From positions 1 through 64,000 of the forward strand of contig DPGI01000009.1 of assembly GCA_003522085.1 (NCBI GenBank): DNA of 64,000 nt. The letters are read 5' to 3'. Below are positions 9,807 to 18,355 of this stretch, in pieces. Each line of letters opens with the position of its first letter. The first letter of the stretch is position 1. The translations under genes and the position numbers were made by a program. This stretch comes from Clostridiales bacterium. Lineage in GTDB: Bacteria; Bacillota; Clostridia; Christensenellales; UBA1242. The notes beneath the pieces were generated by a model. That model worked only from the letters and a program-made list of their open reading frames with translations. It was not told where the DNA came from and ran no database searches.

Positions 9807-10865
9807 ATGAAAGACATAATTTTAACCGCTGATCGTCCGACAGGCAAGCTTCACATCGGTCATTACATCGGTTCAATAGCCTCAAGAATTGCACTTCAAA
9901 ACGAAGGCAATTTCGACAAAATGTATGTAATGATTGCTGACGCTCAAGCCCTTACCGACAACGCCGGAAACGTTCAAAAAGTCAAAGACAACATATTAAA
10001 CGTCGCATTAGACTATTTAGCATGTGGATTAGATCCTAAAAAATGCACTATTTTTATTCAGTCTGAAGTTCCAGCGCTGACTGAAATGACTTTTTATTTC
10101 TTAAACCTTGTCACACTTGCTCGTTTAAAGCGAAATCCTACTGTAAAAACAGAAATTAAACTTCGCGGATTTGAAGAAAGTGTTCCAGTGGGCTTTTTAA
10201 CCTATCCAGTAAGCCAAACAGCCGATATTGTCGCTTTTAACACCACAATCGTGCCCGTTGGCGAAGATCAAAACCCTATGATTGAACAAGCACGCGAAAT
10301 TGTTCGCTCTTTCAATACTACCTACAGCGAAGTTTTAGTCATGCCAAAGGCCGTTGTTCCAAAAAATAAAAATCAAGCGCGTCTTGTAGGCACAGACGGC
10401 AAGAACAAAATGAGCAAATCACTTGGAAATTGTATCTTTTTGTCAGACGAACCTGAAATTATCAAGCAAAAAATCATGTCGATGTATACCGATCCCGACC
10501 ATATCCATGTTTCAGACCCAGGAAAAGTTGAAGGAAACACTGTTTTTGAATACTTAGACGCATTTGTAAAGGAAGATAGCTTTGAAAAATACCTTCCAGA
10601 ATACAACAATCTTGACGAACTTAAAGCACATTACATTCGCGGTGGTCTTGGGGACGTAAAAATTAAACTTTTCTTAAACAACATCTTGCAAGAATTGCTT
10701 AAACCAATCCGCGAAAGACGAAAAGAACTTGAAAAAGATCCGCAAGCAGTTTATGAGATTCTTTTCAAAGGTTCAGACGAAGCCAACAAAGTCGCAAATG
10801 CCACTCTTGAAAAAATGAAATCTGCAATGGGAATTGATTATAGAAACACGTTAAAAAATAAATAA
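9807..10865 (+). CDS. trpS: Tryptophanyl-tRNA synthetase
   Basis: Class I aminoacyl-tRNA synthetase charging tRNA-Trp with tryptophan using ATP, in the cytoplasm. The 352-residue product has the HIGH signature as GKLHIGHY near residues 12-19 and the KMSKS loop as NKMSKSLGN near residue 200. The N-terminus ADRPTGKLHIGHYIGS fits the TrpRS family. An in-frame ATG exists 14 codons upstream at 9765, but 9807 is preferred because AGGAAA precedes it and the extension MYFFVIILGKRKTK is not family-like. The gene stands alone, divergent from the giant-protein gene, and ends before a strong terminator. Confidence 0.95.
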   Translation: MKDIILTADRPTGKLHIGHYIGSIASRIALQNEGNFDKMYVMIADAQALTDNAGNVQKVKDNILNVALDYLACGLDPKKCTIFIQSEVPALTEMTFYFLNLVTLARLKRNPTVKTEIKLRGFEESVPVGFLTYPVSQTADIVAFNTTIVPVGEDQNPMIEQAREIVRSFNTTYSEVLVMPKAVVPKNKNQARLVGTDGKNKMSKSLGNCIFLSDEPEIIKQKIMSMYTDPDHIHVSDPGKVEGNTVFEYLDAFVKEDSFEKYLPEYNNLDELKAHYIRGGLGDVKIKLFLNNILQELLKPIRERRKELEKDPQAVYEILFKGSDEANKVANATLEKMKSAMGIDYRNTLKNK

Positions 10866-10940
10866 TTTATTAAAATTGCTAAAAATTTAATAAAAAATCG
10901 CAAAAATTATTAAAAAATCAATAAAAATATGCAAATTATT

Positions 10941-10968
10941 AAAAAATCACGATCACTCGTGATTTTTT
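10941..10968. terminator. Bidirectional terminator between trpS and the transglutaminase-like gene
   Basis: AAAAAATCACGA / TCGTGATTTTTT pair perfectly (12 bp) around a TCAC loop, giving U-tracts on both strands. It serves the convergent genes on either side. Confidence 0.85.
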
Positions 10969-10986
10969 TGTTGCATTTATTCTTCC

Positions 10987-11637
10987 CTATTTTTCAGACC
11001 AATAATCGTTTGTTTTGGTGCATTTAAAAATATTTTTCATTTTATCGTTATGCTGTCTTATGCTTTGTCTTTCTCCTAAATCTAGCCCACGATAATAAGG
11101 CAAAAATTCGTTGTCGCCGCCAATTAAATAAGGTGTTGTAATTTTTTCAACATCATATTTGCCAACAGCCTTTCCAGCGGTCGGGTCAACCAATATCCAC
11201 TCACCATTATAAAAGCATTCACAAAACGAATGCCCGCGGCACGTATCAATTGCGCCATTTTCTTGAAAGTCTTTCACCCATTTAATCGACGCTGTATGTA
11301 AATATGTGGTAGGAACGCCCAGTTGCCTAGCAAAAACAGCAAACAAAAGCGCATAATCGGTGCAGCCCACCGTTTTGCCACTCTCCCAAATTTCTTTTGC
11401 AGAGCGTTGAAACTGATTTTTTGCTATAAATTCCTTTTCTCCCCGCGCATATTGAACGCGTGAACTAATCCAGCCCATTAAACTTGCAAGTTGTGAAATT
11501 TCTCTTCCCTTGCTTTGTTTTTGAGACATATCATAATCTATTCGGCCTTTAACATATTCCGCATCTAAAAAAGGTTGTGTTAAAACTCCACTTTGTAAAT
11601 ATGTTTTTAAATCATTGTTACAGTTTAATTTTTCCAT
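10987..11637 (-). CDS. Transglutaminase-like domain protein
   Basis: A 216-residue cytoplasmic-looking protein (no signal peptide or membrane segment). The transglutaminase-like (papain-fold) signature is visible: the catalytic cysteine in GCTDYALLFAVFARQLGVP, then the histidine in CRGHSFCECFYNGEWILVDP with the following Asp as third member of the triad. This superfamily includes cysteine proteases, peptide amidases and transglutaminases, so the reaction cannot be assigned. The start is an ATG with only a weak upstream site in AT-rich DNA. The gene is transcribed towards the terminator shared with trpS and has no operon partner. Confidence 0.75.
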   Translation of the reverse strand: MEKLNCNNDLKTYLQSGVLTQPFLDAEYVKGRIDYDMSQKQSKGREISQLASLMGWISSRVQYARGEKEFIAKNQFQRSAKEIWESGKTVGCTDYALLFAVFARQLGVPTTYLHTASIKWVKDFQENGAIDTCRGHSFCECFYNGEWILVDPTAGKAVGKYDVEKITTPYLIGGDNEFLPYYRGLDLGERQSIRQHNDKMKNIFKCTKTNDYWSEK

Positions 11638-11871
11638 AAATATTTATTCCTTTGCAAAAATATAGTGAAAAAATGCTTAAATTTCATTATTTTTTTAATT
11701 TTTTTATGATTTTTTCGTTATTTTTTATAAATTATTATTTTAAAAGCATATTTGCAAAATTAATGTAATCGTTTAATTATTACGAAAACGTCAATCTATA
11801 CTTAAACAAATGATTTATTTGAACTGGCAATTATTTCAATCAATTTATAGTGTCGCACGCCCCTAAAATAT
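11638..11871. other. AT-rich intergenic region, no gene
   Basis: About 230 bases of A/T-rich sequence with no coding frame or RNA fold that I recognise. It runs into the first copy of the direct repeat that flanks the GNAT gene. Confidence 0.5.
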
Positions 11872-11926
11872 TTTTGTGTGTACAACCAAAAGTCTTTTTT
11901 TGATTATTTCCCTTTGATTTTGCGAC
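11872..11926. repeat. Direct repeat copy 1 (left of the GNAT gene)
   Basis: A 55-base segment beginning TTTTGTGTGTACAACC and ending TTTTGCGAC. It recurs at 12592-12648 in the same orientation with two substitutions and one 2-base insertion. The two copies bracket the GNAT acetyltransferase gene. Confidence 0.85.
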
Positions 11927-11947
11927 AGCATTTTTAATTTTGAGAAG

Positions 11948-12490
11948 TTAAAATTTGTTATTTATTTCTGCAAACATAATCATGTCGTGATAGCCATCAG
12001 AAAGCTTCACATAGCTTTTTAAAATACCTTCTTGCTTAAGCCCACATTTTTCCATAACTCGCTTTGAGGCAATATTTTTTACTACACAACCGCCCTCAAA
12101 ACGATTTACTTTCATTTCATTAAAAGCAAAATTTTTAACGCACATTAAGGCTTCTGTCATATATCCTTTTTTTGTAAATCGATTATCTATTGCGTAATTA
12201 AACATAACGCTATCATTTTTTAAATTTACATTAAAGTTTACTGCTCCTATAATTTGTTTAGTGTCTTTAAGGGTAATTAACCAGTTGTAATAGTTTTTAT
12301 TCTGATATTTTTCTTCGATGTTTTCTAGCGATGCTTTTTCTTCTTCCAAAGATATTGGTTTTTTATTTGTGTAATAAAGAAATTCTTCTTGATTCATAAT
12401 TCCTTCAAAAAGTTCTTTCGCATCATTTTTTCCCAATCTTCTTAAAACAAGTCTTTCAGTTTCTAGCTTAATCGTTCCTATCTCGTTCAT
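11948..12490 (-). CDS. GNAT-family N-acetyltransferase (RimJ/RimL type)
   Basis: A 180-residue protein with the RimJ/RimL layout: TERLVLRRLGKNDAKELFE at the N-terminus, a central IIGAVNFNV strand, the acetyl-CoA binding stretch RFTKKGYMTEALM near residues 105-117, then NKRFE-like (VNRFEGGCVVKNIASKRVMEKCG), which is the N..S..V.EK.GF motif of the family. It should transfer an acetyl group from acetyl-CoA to a protein N-terminus or small amine; the substrate cannot be read. The gene lies between two direct-repeat copies, which suggests acquisition as a small cassette or a local duplication. Confidence 0.85.
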   Translation of the reverse strand: MNEIGTIKLETERLVLRRLGKNDAKELFEGIMNQEEFLYYTNKKPISLEEEKASLENIEEKYQNKNYYNWLITLKDTKQIIGAVNFNVNLKNDSVMFNYAIDNRFTKKGYMTEALMCVKNFAFNEMKVNRFEGGCVVKNIASKRVMEKCGLKQEGILKSYVKLSDGYHDMIMFAEINNKF

Positions 12491-12591
12491 TTATGGTTCT
12501 CCTTAACGGTTCTACAAGAAGCCATCAATAATCTACAAATTGAATCGGTCTGCCATTTTAACCCCTTATATACAATTTCTCCAATTTCATC

Positions 12592-12648
12592 TTTTGTGTG
12601 TGTACAACCAAAAGTCTTTTTTTGATTATTTTTCTTTGATTTTGCGAC
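12592..12648. repeat. Direct repeat copy 2 (right of the GNAT gene)
   Basis: Second copy of the 55-base repeat, 57 bases here because of an extra TG in the GTGTGTGTACAACC start. The 46 bases from TACAACC to GCGAC differ from copy 1 at only two positions. It lies between the GNAT and HEPN genes. Confidence 0.85.
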
Positions 12649-12683
12649 TTTTTTGATTTTTACATGTATATTTGATTGCAAAA

Positions 12684-13460
12684 TTAAAATACAGTTGAAA
12701 TAATATTCTTAGTTCCATCTAATAGTTCTTTAACTTGTTGCTGAGTGGGATCAACTCCTTTATTATGTGCGCACAAATTTCTTAAATCGCCCATTAATTG
12801 TATTTTTCGCCATGTGGGAGTATCAATAACTTTCTCTTCTTTAAGTTTGTCATTAAAATCAGATATTCCTGGTTCCTTTTTTGTTATATTTATACCATGT
12901 TTATCACAAATATTTTTCAAATGCTTTTCCAATACTACACCAGCAACGACCCCTGATGGTCTCAAAAATTTCTTTTTTAATAATTCATTAGCCGAATCTA
13001 ATTCAGATTTAAAAATATTAGCTTCTAATTCCAATTCAAGATTATAGAAATAATCATTTATAAGAGGCTCTAATGATCTAACAATGTCAGATTGCATCTT
13101 TACTTTACGAGCTATGCTTGTTTGTTCTGCGATTACTTTCTCGCCTTGCGAAAGAGTATATCCCAATAAAGCATCCGATATGCTGTAATTTTCCAATGTA
13201 AATTTCCCTTTATGTGCTGTTTTATATAAGCTAACGAAATCATTTAATCGATGAGGTGCTACATTTGCAATTAATCTGTAACATTTTGTATACCAATTTT
13301 CATAATCAATTTCAAAACTTGGCAACTTGGAAATATCTACTTTTAAAGATTCTAAGAATCTCAATCCTTTTTCATCTAATTTATAAACACTTAACCACAA
13401 ATCAACCCCCTGTTTTGCCAAAACATTAAGTTCATTTATTATTTTCGTTTTATCTATCAT
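12684..13460 (-). CDS. HEPN-domain (DUF4145-like) protein, possible defence RNase
   Basis: A 258-residue soluble protein. The start at 13460 is set by GGAGG at 13471-13475; an upstream in-frame start at 13553 would run through the intergenic region and overlap the transposase gene. The C-terminal part has the look of a HEPN/DUF4145 domain (SGVVAGVVLEKHLKNICDKHG, then GDLRNLCAHNKG) and keeps the R-x4-H motif (Arg227, His232), the catalytic signature of HEPN ribonucleases. The N-terminal half contains a YENWYTKCYRLI segment of a type I associate with HEPN proteins near restriction systems (from memory, not searched). Its place beside an IS3 transposase and the GNAT repeats fits an accessory defence gene. 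No paired antitoxin is visible. Confidence 0.6.
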   Translation of the reverse strand: MIDKTKIINELNVLAKQGVDLWLSVYKLDEKGLRFLESLKVDISKLPSFEIDYENWYTKCYRLIANVAPHRLNDFVSLYKTAHKGKFTLENYSISDALLGYTLSQGEKVIAEQTSIARKVKMQSDIVRSLEPLINDYFYNLELELEANIFKSELDSANELLKKKFLRPSGVVAGVVLEKHLKNICDKHGINITKKEPGISDFNDKLKEEKVIDTPTWRKIQLMGDLRNLCAHNKGVDPTQQQVKELLDGTKNIISTVF

Positions 13461-13534
13461 ATAATATTTTACCTCCTTAACACTATTATTTATCACATAT
13501 ATTATATCATTGCAAATACAAAAGGAAAACAAAA

Positions 13535-14683
13535 ATGAAAGTATATAATACAAGTTTTAAAATTACAATTATAAATGAATATAAAAATGGGACAAGTTAC
13601 AAGGAAATTAAAGAAAAGTATAATGTACCAAAAACTTGCCTGTATGATTGGTTGAAGTTATATTCCATAAAAGTTCACAAAGATGAAAAGATTTTTACAT
13701 ACAAACAGTATGAAGATTTGCAGAAACAGTTTGAAAAAGTATCTAGAGAACTTGAAATCATAAAACTATCTCATTGTTTTGCCGACTCTCCAAGAAAACA
13801 AAAAGAAGAAGCAATTGAAAAACTAATGGATAAATTTACAGTGAAAGAAATGTGTCGGGTTTTGAATTTGCCCACTGGCACATTTTACAACTATCATCTT
13901 CGTAGAGTTAAGATTACACAAAATCAAATTCGAGATGAATATCTAAAAGGTGAAATTCTTAAAATTTTTAATGAATCAGGTCAAAGGTTTGGTGCTCCAA
14001 AAATCACTGCAAAACTATCATCATTAGGAATAAAAACTACAAAGAGTAAAGTTTCAAATTTAATGAAACAAATGAACATAAAAAGTAAACAATGCAAAAA
14101 GCGAACATTTGAAAAAACTCAAAGCAAACTCACATATTGTAGAAATTATCTTAAAAGACAATTTGAACAAACTGCACCAAACAAGTTTTGGGTTGGAGAT
14201 ATTACTGCGATTTTTATTAAAAATAATAAATTTTATCTGTGTATAATTTTAGACTTGTTTTCAAGAAAAGTTATCGCATATAGATTATCCAGTCAAAACA
14301 ATAATAATTTATCTATCAACACTTTTAAAGATGCCTTCGAAATAAGAAATCGCCCAACTGACTTATGTTTTCACAGCGATCAAGGAACAAATTATACAAG
14401 TCATGAATATAGGGATTTACTCAAATCCTTAAAAGTAAAACAATCATTTTCTAGCAAAGCCAATCCATACGACAATGCCGTAGTAGAATCATTTTTCTCA
14501 AATTTTAAGAGAGAAGAAATAAATCATCATAGTTACGAGTATTTTGAAGAATTGCAAGAATCAGTTAAGGAATATATGAACTATTACAATGATTACAGAC
14601 CACATTCCAGTCTAAAAAATAAAACACCCAACCAAGTCGAAAACGACTATAAGTTGAGTGTTTTAGCCGAACTTTTCGTCTGA
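13535..14683 (+). mobile_element. IS3-family transposase, single fused frame
   Basis: A 382-residue DDE transposase. The N-terminus has a helix-turn-helix (TSYKEIKEKYNVPKTCLYDW) and a coiled stretch, as in OrfA. The integrase core has catalytic Asp in FWVGDITAIF, Asp in CFHSDQGTNYTS, and Glu in NAVVESFFSNFKRE, followed by YNDYRPHSSLKNKTPNQVE, typical of OrfB. Most IS3 elements split OrfA and OrfB with a -1 frameshift; here both are in one continuous frame. AGGAAAAC precedes the ATG. I find no convincing pair of terminal inverted repeats; TGGACTTG on the minus strand near 14707 could be the right end, but no partner is seen on the left. Mobility is therefore uncertain. Confidence 0.88.
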
Positions 14684-14714
14684 AAAGTTATCAGATTTCA
14701 AGTCCAGTGCACTT

Positions 14715-14799
14715 GGTGCAGAGGATGGGAGTTGAACCCACATGGTGTTGCCACCACAGGTACCTGAAACCTGCGCGTCTGCCATTCCGCCACCTCTGC
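14715..14799 (-). tRNA. tRNA-Leu(CAG)
   Basis: The minus strand folds as a long-variable-arm tRNA: acceptor GCAGAGG / CCTCTGC, anticodon stem CAGGT / ACCTG with loop TTCAGGT (anticodon CAG), T-loop GTTCAAC, and encoded CCA at 14715-14717. No terminator T-tract follows; the right flank of the IS3-type transposase gene begins about 30 bases beyond its 3' end. Confidence 0.93.
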
Positions 14800-14881
14800 A
14801 TACCTTTGCCAACATAAACAATGTAATCATAACTTATTTGCCTTGATTTGTCAAGTAAACAGACCTGTGCCAGCCGTCAAA

Positions 14882-14905
14882 AAAACTCGCAAAAACGCGA
14901 GTTTT
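14882..14905 (-). terminator. Terminator of the phosphoketolase gene
   Basis: AAAACTCGC / GCGAGTTTT form a 9-bp stem around a 6-base loop, followed on the minus strand by a T-tract. It touches the stop codon at 14904-14906. Confidence 0.85.
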
Positions 14906-17252
14906 ATTTATTCCAATTCCAATCGGTAATTTCAGGCATATCTACGCCATATTTTCTGATATATTCGCTGTTTTCCTTTAATTTTGATTTAGCAAAACGC
15001 GATATCTCTTGTTCTTTTTCTTTTGGCAAGTCAAGATATTTAATCGCTTTTAAAATCAAATTATATCGGTCCGTTTTGTTTAACGCGCACATATCAAAAG
15101 ATGTGGTGATTGTTCCTTCTTCTTGATAGCCCGAAACGTGAATGTTTCGATTTTTACGATTGTATGTGAGTTGATGAACTAGTGTTGGATAGCCGTGGAA
15201 ATTGAAAATTATAGGCTTATTCAACGTGAAAATGCTGTTAAATTCGCTATCCGTCAATCCATGTGGATGCGACTTGTTTGAAACCAATTTCATTAAATCC
15301 ACAACGTTGACAAATCGAAGATTGAGATTTGGTAAAAGTTTTTTAAGCAACGATACCGCTGCAAGCGATTCAACCGTCGCAGTGTCGCCGCAAGACGCCA
15401 TTACAAGATCTGGATGCTTTGTGTCGTTCATTCCGGCCCATTCCCATTCACCTACGCCCTTTGCGCAATGGTCTTTTGCTTCTTTCATTGAAAGCCACTG
15501 CCATCTTGGGTGCTTTGAAGCAACGATAGTGTTTACATAATTCTTGCTTTTAGCGCAATGGTCATAGCATGAAAGCAAGCAATTTGCATCAGCAGGCAAA
15601 TATACGCGAACAATTCCCGCTTTTTTGCTGACAACGTGATCCAAAAATCCTGGGTCTTGGTGAGTGAAACCGTTGTGGTCTTGCTGCCAAACATTACTTG
15701 TCAAAATCAAATTTAAAGAAGCGATAGGTTTACGCCATTCAATTTCATTGCATACTTTAAGCCATTTTGCATGTTGCGCAACCATGCTGTCGACAACGCG
15801 AATAAATGCTTCGTAGCTGTCAAACATTCCATGTCTTCCAGTCAGCAAATATCCTTCCAACATTCCTTCACAAAGGTGCTCAGAAAGAAAAGCGTCATGT
15901 ATTCGGCCATTATTTGATAATTTTTCGTCATTTTTTAATATTTTTGCGTCAAAAGCACGATTTTCTACTTCAAATGCTTTATAAAGACGATTGCTCATTG
16001 CTTCGTCTGGGCTGAAAATACGGTAGTTTTTATTTTCCTTGTTAAGCACAAACAAATCTCGAATATAGCCGCCTAACTCCAGCATATCTTGAGCTTTGAC
16101 TGTGCCGTGCCCTTTAAATTTAACGGCGTATTTATCAATTGACGGAGTCTTTAACTCTTTAAGCAAAACGCCACCATTTGCATATGGTGATGCCGTCATG
16201 CGCTTGTCTCCTTTTGGCAATATTTCAGCAATTTCTGCTTTAAGTTTGTAGTCGCTATCAAAAAGTTTGTCCGGCTGATAACTTTCAAGCCAGCTTTTCA
16301 GCATTTTTAAATCGCCCTCATCGTTAATTTGCAAAGGAACTTGATGTGCACGGAACGTTCCTTCGACTTGTTTGCCGTCAACGAATTTAGGCCCTGTCCA
16401 GCCTTTTGGCGCGCGCAAAATAATCATTGGATATTTTATCGTCGAATTGTCTTTCGCCCGTTTTAAGGCGGAAATATCGCTCATGCAAGCGTCCATCGCT
16501 TTCGCCATTGCAAAATGCATCTTCATCGGCTCGTCACCCTCGACAAAATAAGGCTTGTAACCATAGCCATCAAACAATCCTTGCAGCTCTTTGTCACTTA
16601 AACGCGATAATATTGTTGGGTTTGAAATTTTAAATCCGTTAAGATGCAAAACTGGCAAAACGACGCCGTCTGTTTTTGGATTTATAAATTTGCAGCCAAA
16701 CCATGATGTCGCAAGAGGACCCGTTTCAGCTTCGCCGTCGCCAACGACTGTCACGGCAATTAAATTTGGATTATCAAGCACAGCGCCAAAAGCATGAGCA
16801 AGTGAATAACCAAGTTCGCCGCCTTCATGAATTGAGCCCGGCGTTTCTGGCACGCAGTGTGAACCTATTCCGCCCGGAAAAGAAAATTGCTTGCAAAGCC
16901 TTGCCATTCCGTCCTTATTTTGAGCGATGTTTGGATAAACTTCCGAATAAACGCCTTCCAAATAACTGTTGGCTGTTAAGAAATTTCCGCCATGTCCTGG
17001 GCCAGAAATAAAAATCATGTCTTGATTGTATTTTGTTATCACGCGGTCGCAGTGGGCATAAATAAAGTTTTGTCCAGGAACGGTTCCCCAGTGCCCAACC
17101 AATTTTTTCTTAATGTCGTCCATGCAAAGTTCATGGTCACGCATAAGCGGATTATTTAACAAATAAAGTTGTGCCGCCGACAAATAATTTGCCGCCCGCC
17201 AGTATTTGTCCAACTTTTCAAAATATTCTTTTGTAGAAAACTTATCTTTCAT
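14904..17252 (-). CDS. xfp: Xylulose-5-phosphate/fructose-6-phosphate phosphoketolase
   Basis: Thiamine-diphosphate enzyme that cleaves xylulose 5-phosphate (and usually fructose 6-phosphate) with phosphate to acetyl phosphate plus glyceraldehyde 3-phosphate or erythrose 4-phosphate, the key step of the phosphoketolase shunt. The 782-residue length is normal for the family. Visible signatures are GHWGTVPGQNFIYAH near the N-terminus, SGPGHGGNF, the cofactor motif GDGEAETGPLATSW near residues 172-185, the DHNGFTHQDPGF segment, and the C-terminal DMPEITDW. The gene is monocistronic with its own terminator; no acetate kinase or phosphotransacetylase lies nearby. It suggests fermentation of pentoses or hexoses to acetate. 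Confidence 0.96.
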   Translation of the reverse strand: MKDKFSTKEYFEKLDKYWRAANYLSAAQLYLLNNPLMRDHELCMDDIKKKLVGHWGTVPGQNFIYAHCDRVITKYNQDMIFISGPGHGGNFLTANSYLEGVYSEVYPNIAQNKDGMARLCKQFSFPGGIGSHCVPETPGSIHEGGELGYSLAHAFGAVLDNPNLIAVTVVGDGEAETGPLATSWFGCKFINPKTDGVVLPVLHLNGFKISNPTILSRLSDKELQGLFDGYGYKPYFVEGDEPMKMHFAMAKAMDACMSDISALKRAKDNSTIKYPMIILRAPKGWTGPKFVDGKQVEGTFRAHQVPLQINDEGDLKMLKSWLESYQPDKLFDSDYKLKAEIAEILPKGDKRMTASPYANGGVLLKELKTPSIDKYAVKFKGHGTVKAQDMLELGGYIRDLFVLNKENKNYRIFSPDEAMSNRLYKAFEVENRAFDAKILKNDEKLSNNGRIHDAFLSEHLCEGMLEGYLLTGRHGMFDSYEAFIRVVDSMVAQHAKWLKVCNEIEWRKPIASLNLILTSNVWQQDHNGFTHQDPGFLDHVVSKKAGIVRVYLPADANCLLSCYDHCAKSKNYVNTIVASKHPRWQWLSMKEAKDHCAKGVGEWEWAGMNDTKHPDLVMASCGDTATVESLAAVSLLKKLLPNLNLRFVNVVDLMKLVSNKSHPHGLTDSEFNSIFTLNKPIIFNFHGYPTLVHQLTYNRKNRNIHVSGYQEEGTITTSFDMCALNKTDRYNLILKAIKYLDLPKEKEQEISRFAKSKLKENSEYIRKYGVDMPEITDWNWNK

Positions 17253-17340
17253 ATAATCTCTCCAAGATTTAGTATATCACAAATCGTTAAAACATTAAAT
17301 TTTTTACAACTGTTGCGATAAAATTTTGTGGTTTTTACTT

Positions 17341-18246
17341 TTATTTAACTAAAAATTTTAAAACGTCGGAATAGACTTTTGCGTTATCGATTTCGTTTAG
17401 AAGTTCATGGCGCATGCCGGCATAGAGTTTTGAATTGATGTCGTTGTATCCCCTGTCGCGCAAAAATTTGACAAGGCCGTCAAAGGCTTTTTGATTTTGA
17501 ATAACAGGGTCTTCTTCGCCTGCAATCACATATATTGGCAAATCAGCGTGGGCCACACTCCAGCCCTTTTTATTAAACGCCTGCTTCATCAATTTGAAAA
17601 GATTGATAAATCCGTTTGTCGTGAAAATAAAGCCGCAAAGTTTGTCTTCGTTATATTTTTTAACTGTTTCTTCGTTGGCGCAAATCCAAGCGTTTTCCGC
17701 TTCAAGCCCTTTGTTGTAAGAACCAAATGTAAGTTTATTTAGCATCTTATTTGCGTGTTTTTTGCCGTGGAATAATTGCGAAAGATGTGCAATGTAAATC
17801 GCAAGCCCCGCCATCTTGTTTTCAGTAGGCGGCCCGCAAAGCACAAGTTTATCGATTTCGCCGTCATACTTTTTTAAATAGCAACGCGAAACAAGCGTTC
17901 CCATACTGTGGCTGAAAAGCATTATTGGCAAATTTGGGAAAAGACTTTTTGCAAACCCCACCACTTGGTGCAAATCGTCGACAATGAAATTGATGTTTTG
18001 AGTGTAAAAATATCCTAAATCACTTTCGCTCTTTACGCTTTGCCCGTGCCCGCGGTGATCATGAATTACGCAGGCAAACCCATGCTGCGACAAATATTTT
18101 ATAAAGTCAAAGTATCTTTCTTTGTGTTCGGCCATACCGTGTGAAAACACCACTACGCCAACAGCCGGCGACTGTGGTTTAACGACAGCGACTTCCAATT
18201 CAAGTCCGTCTTGCTGAGATGTGATTTTTTGAACATCGATTTTCAT
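17341..18246 (-). CDS. Alpha/beta hydrolase, monoacylglycerol lipase/lysophospholipase-like
   Basis: A 301-residue serine hydrolase of the YtpA/MGL type. VVVFSHGMAEHKERYFDF supplies the oxyanion-hole region, HDHRGHGQS follows, and the nucleophile elbow is LFSHSMGT. The C-terminal part has the acid in AGEEDPV and the histidine in GMRHELLNE. It should hydrolyse monoacylglycerols, lysophospholipids or similar esters in the cytoplasm. The start at 18246 is chosen because AGGAGG lies at 18256-18261; a longer frame reaches 18411 but crosses the region upstream of the divergent signal-peptidase gene. No operon partner. Confidence 0.85.
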   Translation of the reverse strand: MKIDVQKITSQQDGLELEVAVVKPQSPAVGVVVFSHGMAEHKERYFDFIKYLSQHGFACVIHDHRGHGQSVKSESDLGYFYTQNINFIVDDLHQVVGFAKSLFPNLPIMLFSHSMGTLVSRCYLKKYDGEIDKLVLCGPPTENKMAGLAIYIAHLSQLFHGKKHANKMLNKLTFGSYNKGLEAENAWICANEETVKKYNEDKLCGFIFTTNGFINLFKLMKQAFNKKGWSVAHADLPIYVIAGEEDPVIQNQKAFDGLVKFLRDRGYNDINSKLYAGMRHELLNEIDNAKVYSDVLKFLVK

Positions 18247-18355
18247 AACACAAAATCCTCCTGCTTTTATTTTATCATCAGCCGCGAAAATTACAAACCG
18301 ATATTCACTCGGTGACAAATTCTTTAATAAATAAAAAAATGACCTAAAAGTCATT

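Noticed and set aside
9514..9894. 126-residue frame on the minus strand upstream of trpS
   Set aside because: It overlaps the real trpS start, is rich in Asn, Lys and Phe as expected from AT-rich noncoding DNA, and has no recognisable motif.
12487..12681. 64-residue frame on the minus strand overlapping the GNAT start by four bases
   Set aside because: Most of it is the direct repeat copy 2, whose other copy encodes a different and shorter frame. The ATGA overlap looks like coupling but the protein resembles no family.
13461..14714. Terminal inverted repeats of an IS3 element
   Set aside because: TGGACTTG near the right end could be one terminus, but no matching sequence occurs to the left of the transposase, so I do not define element ends.
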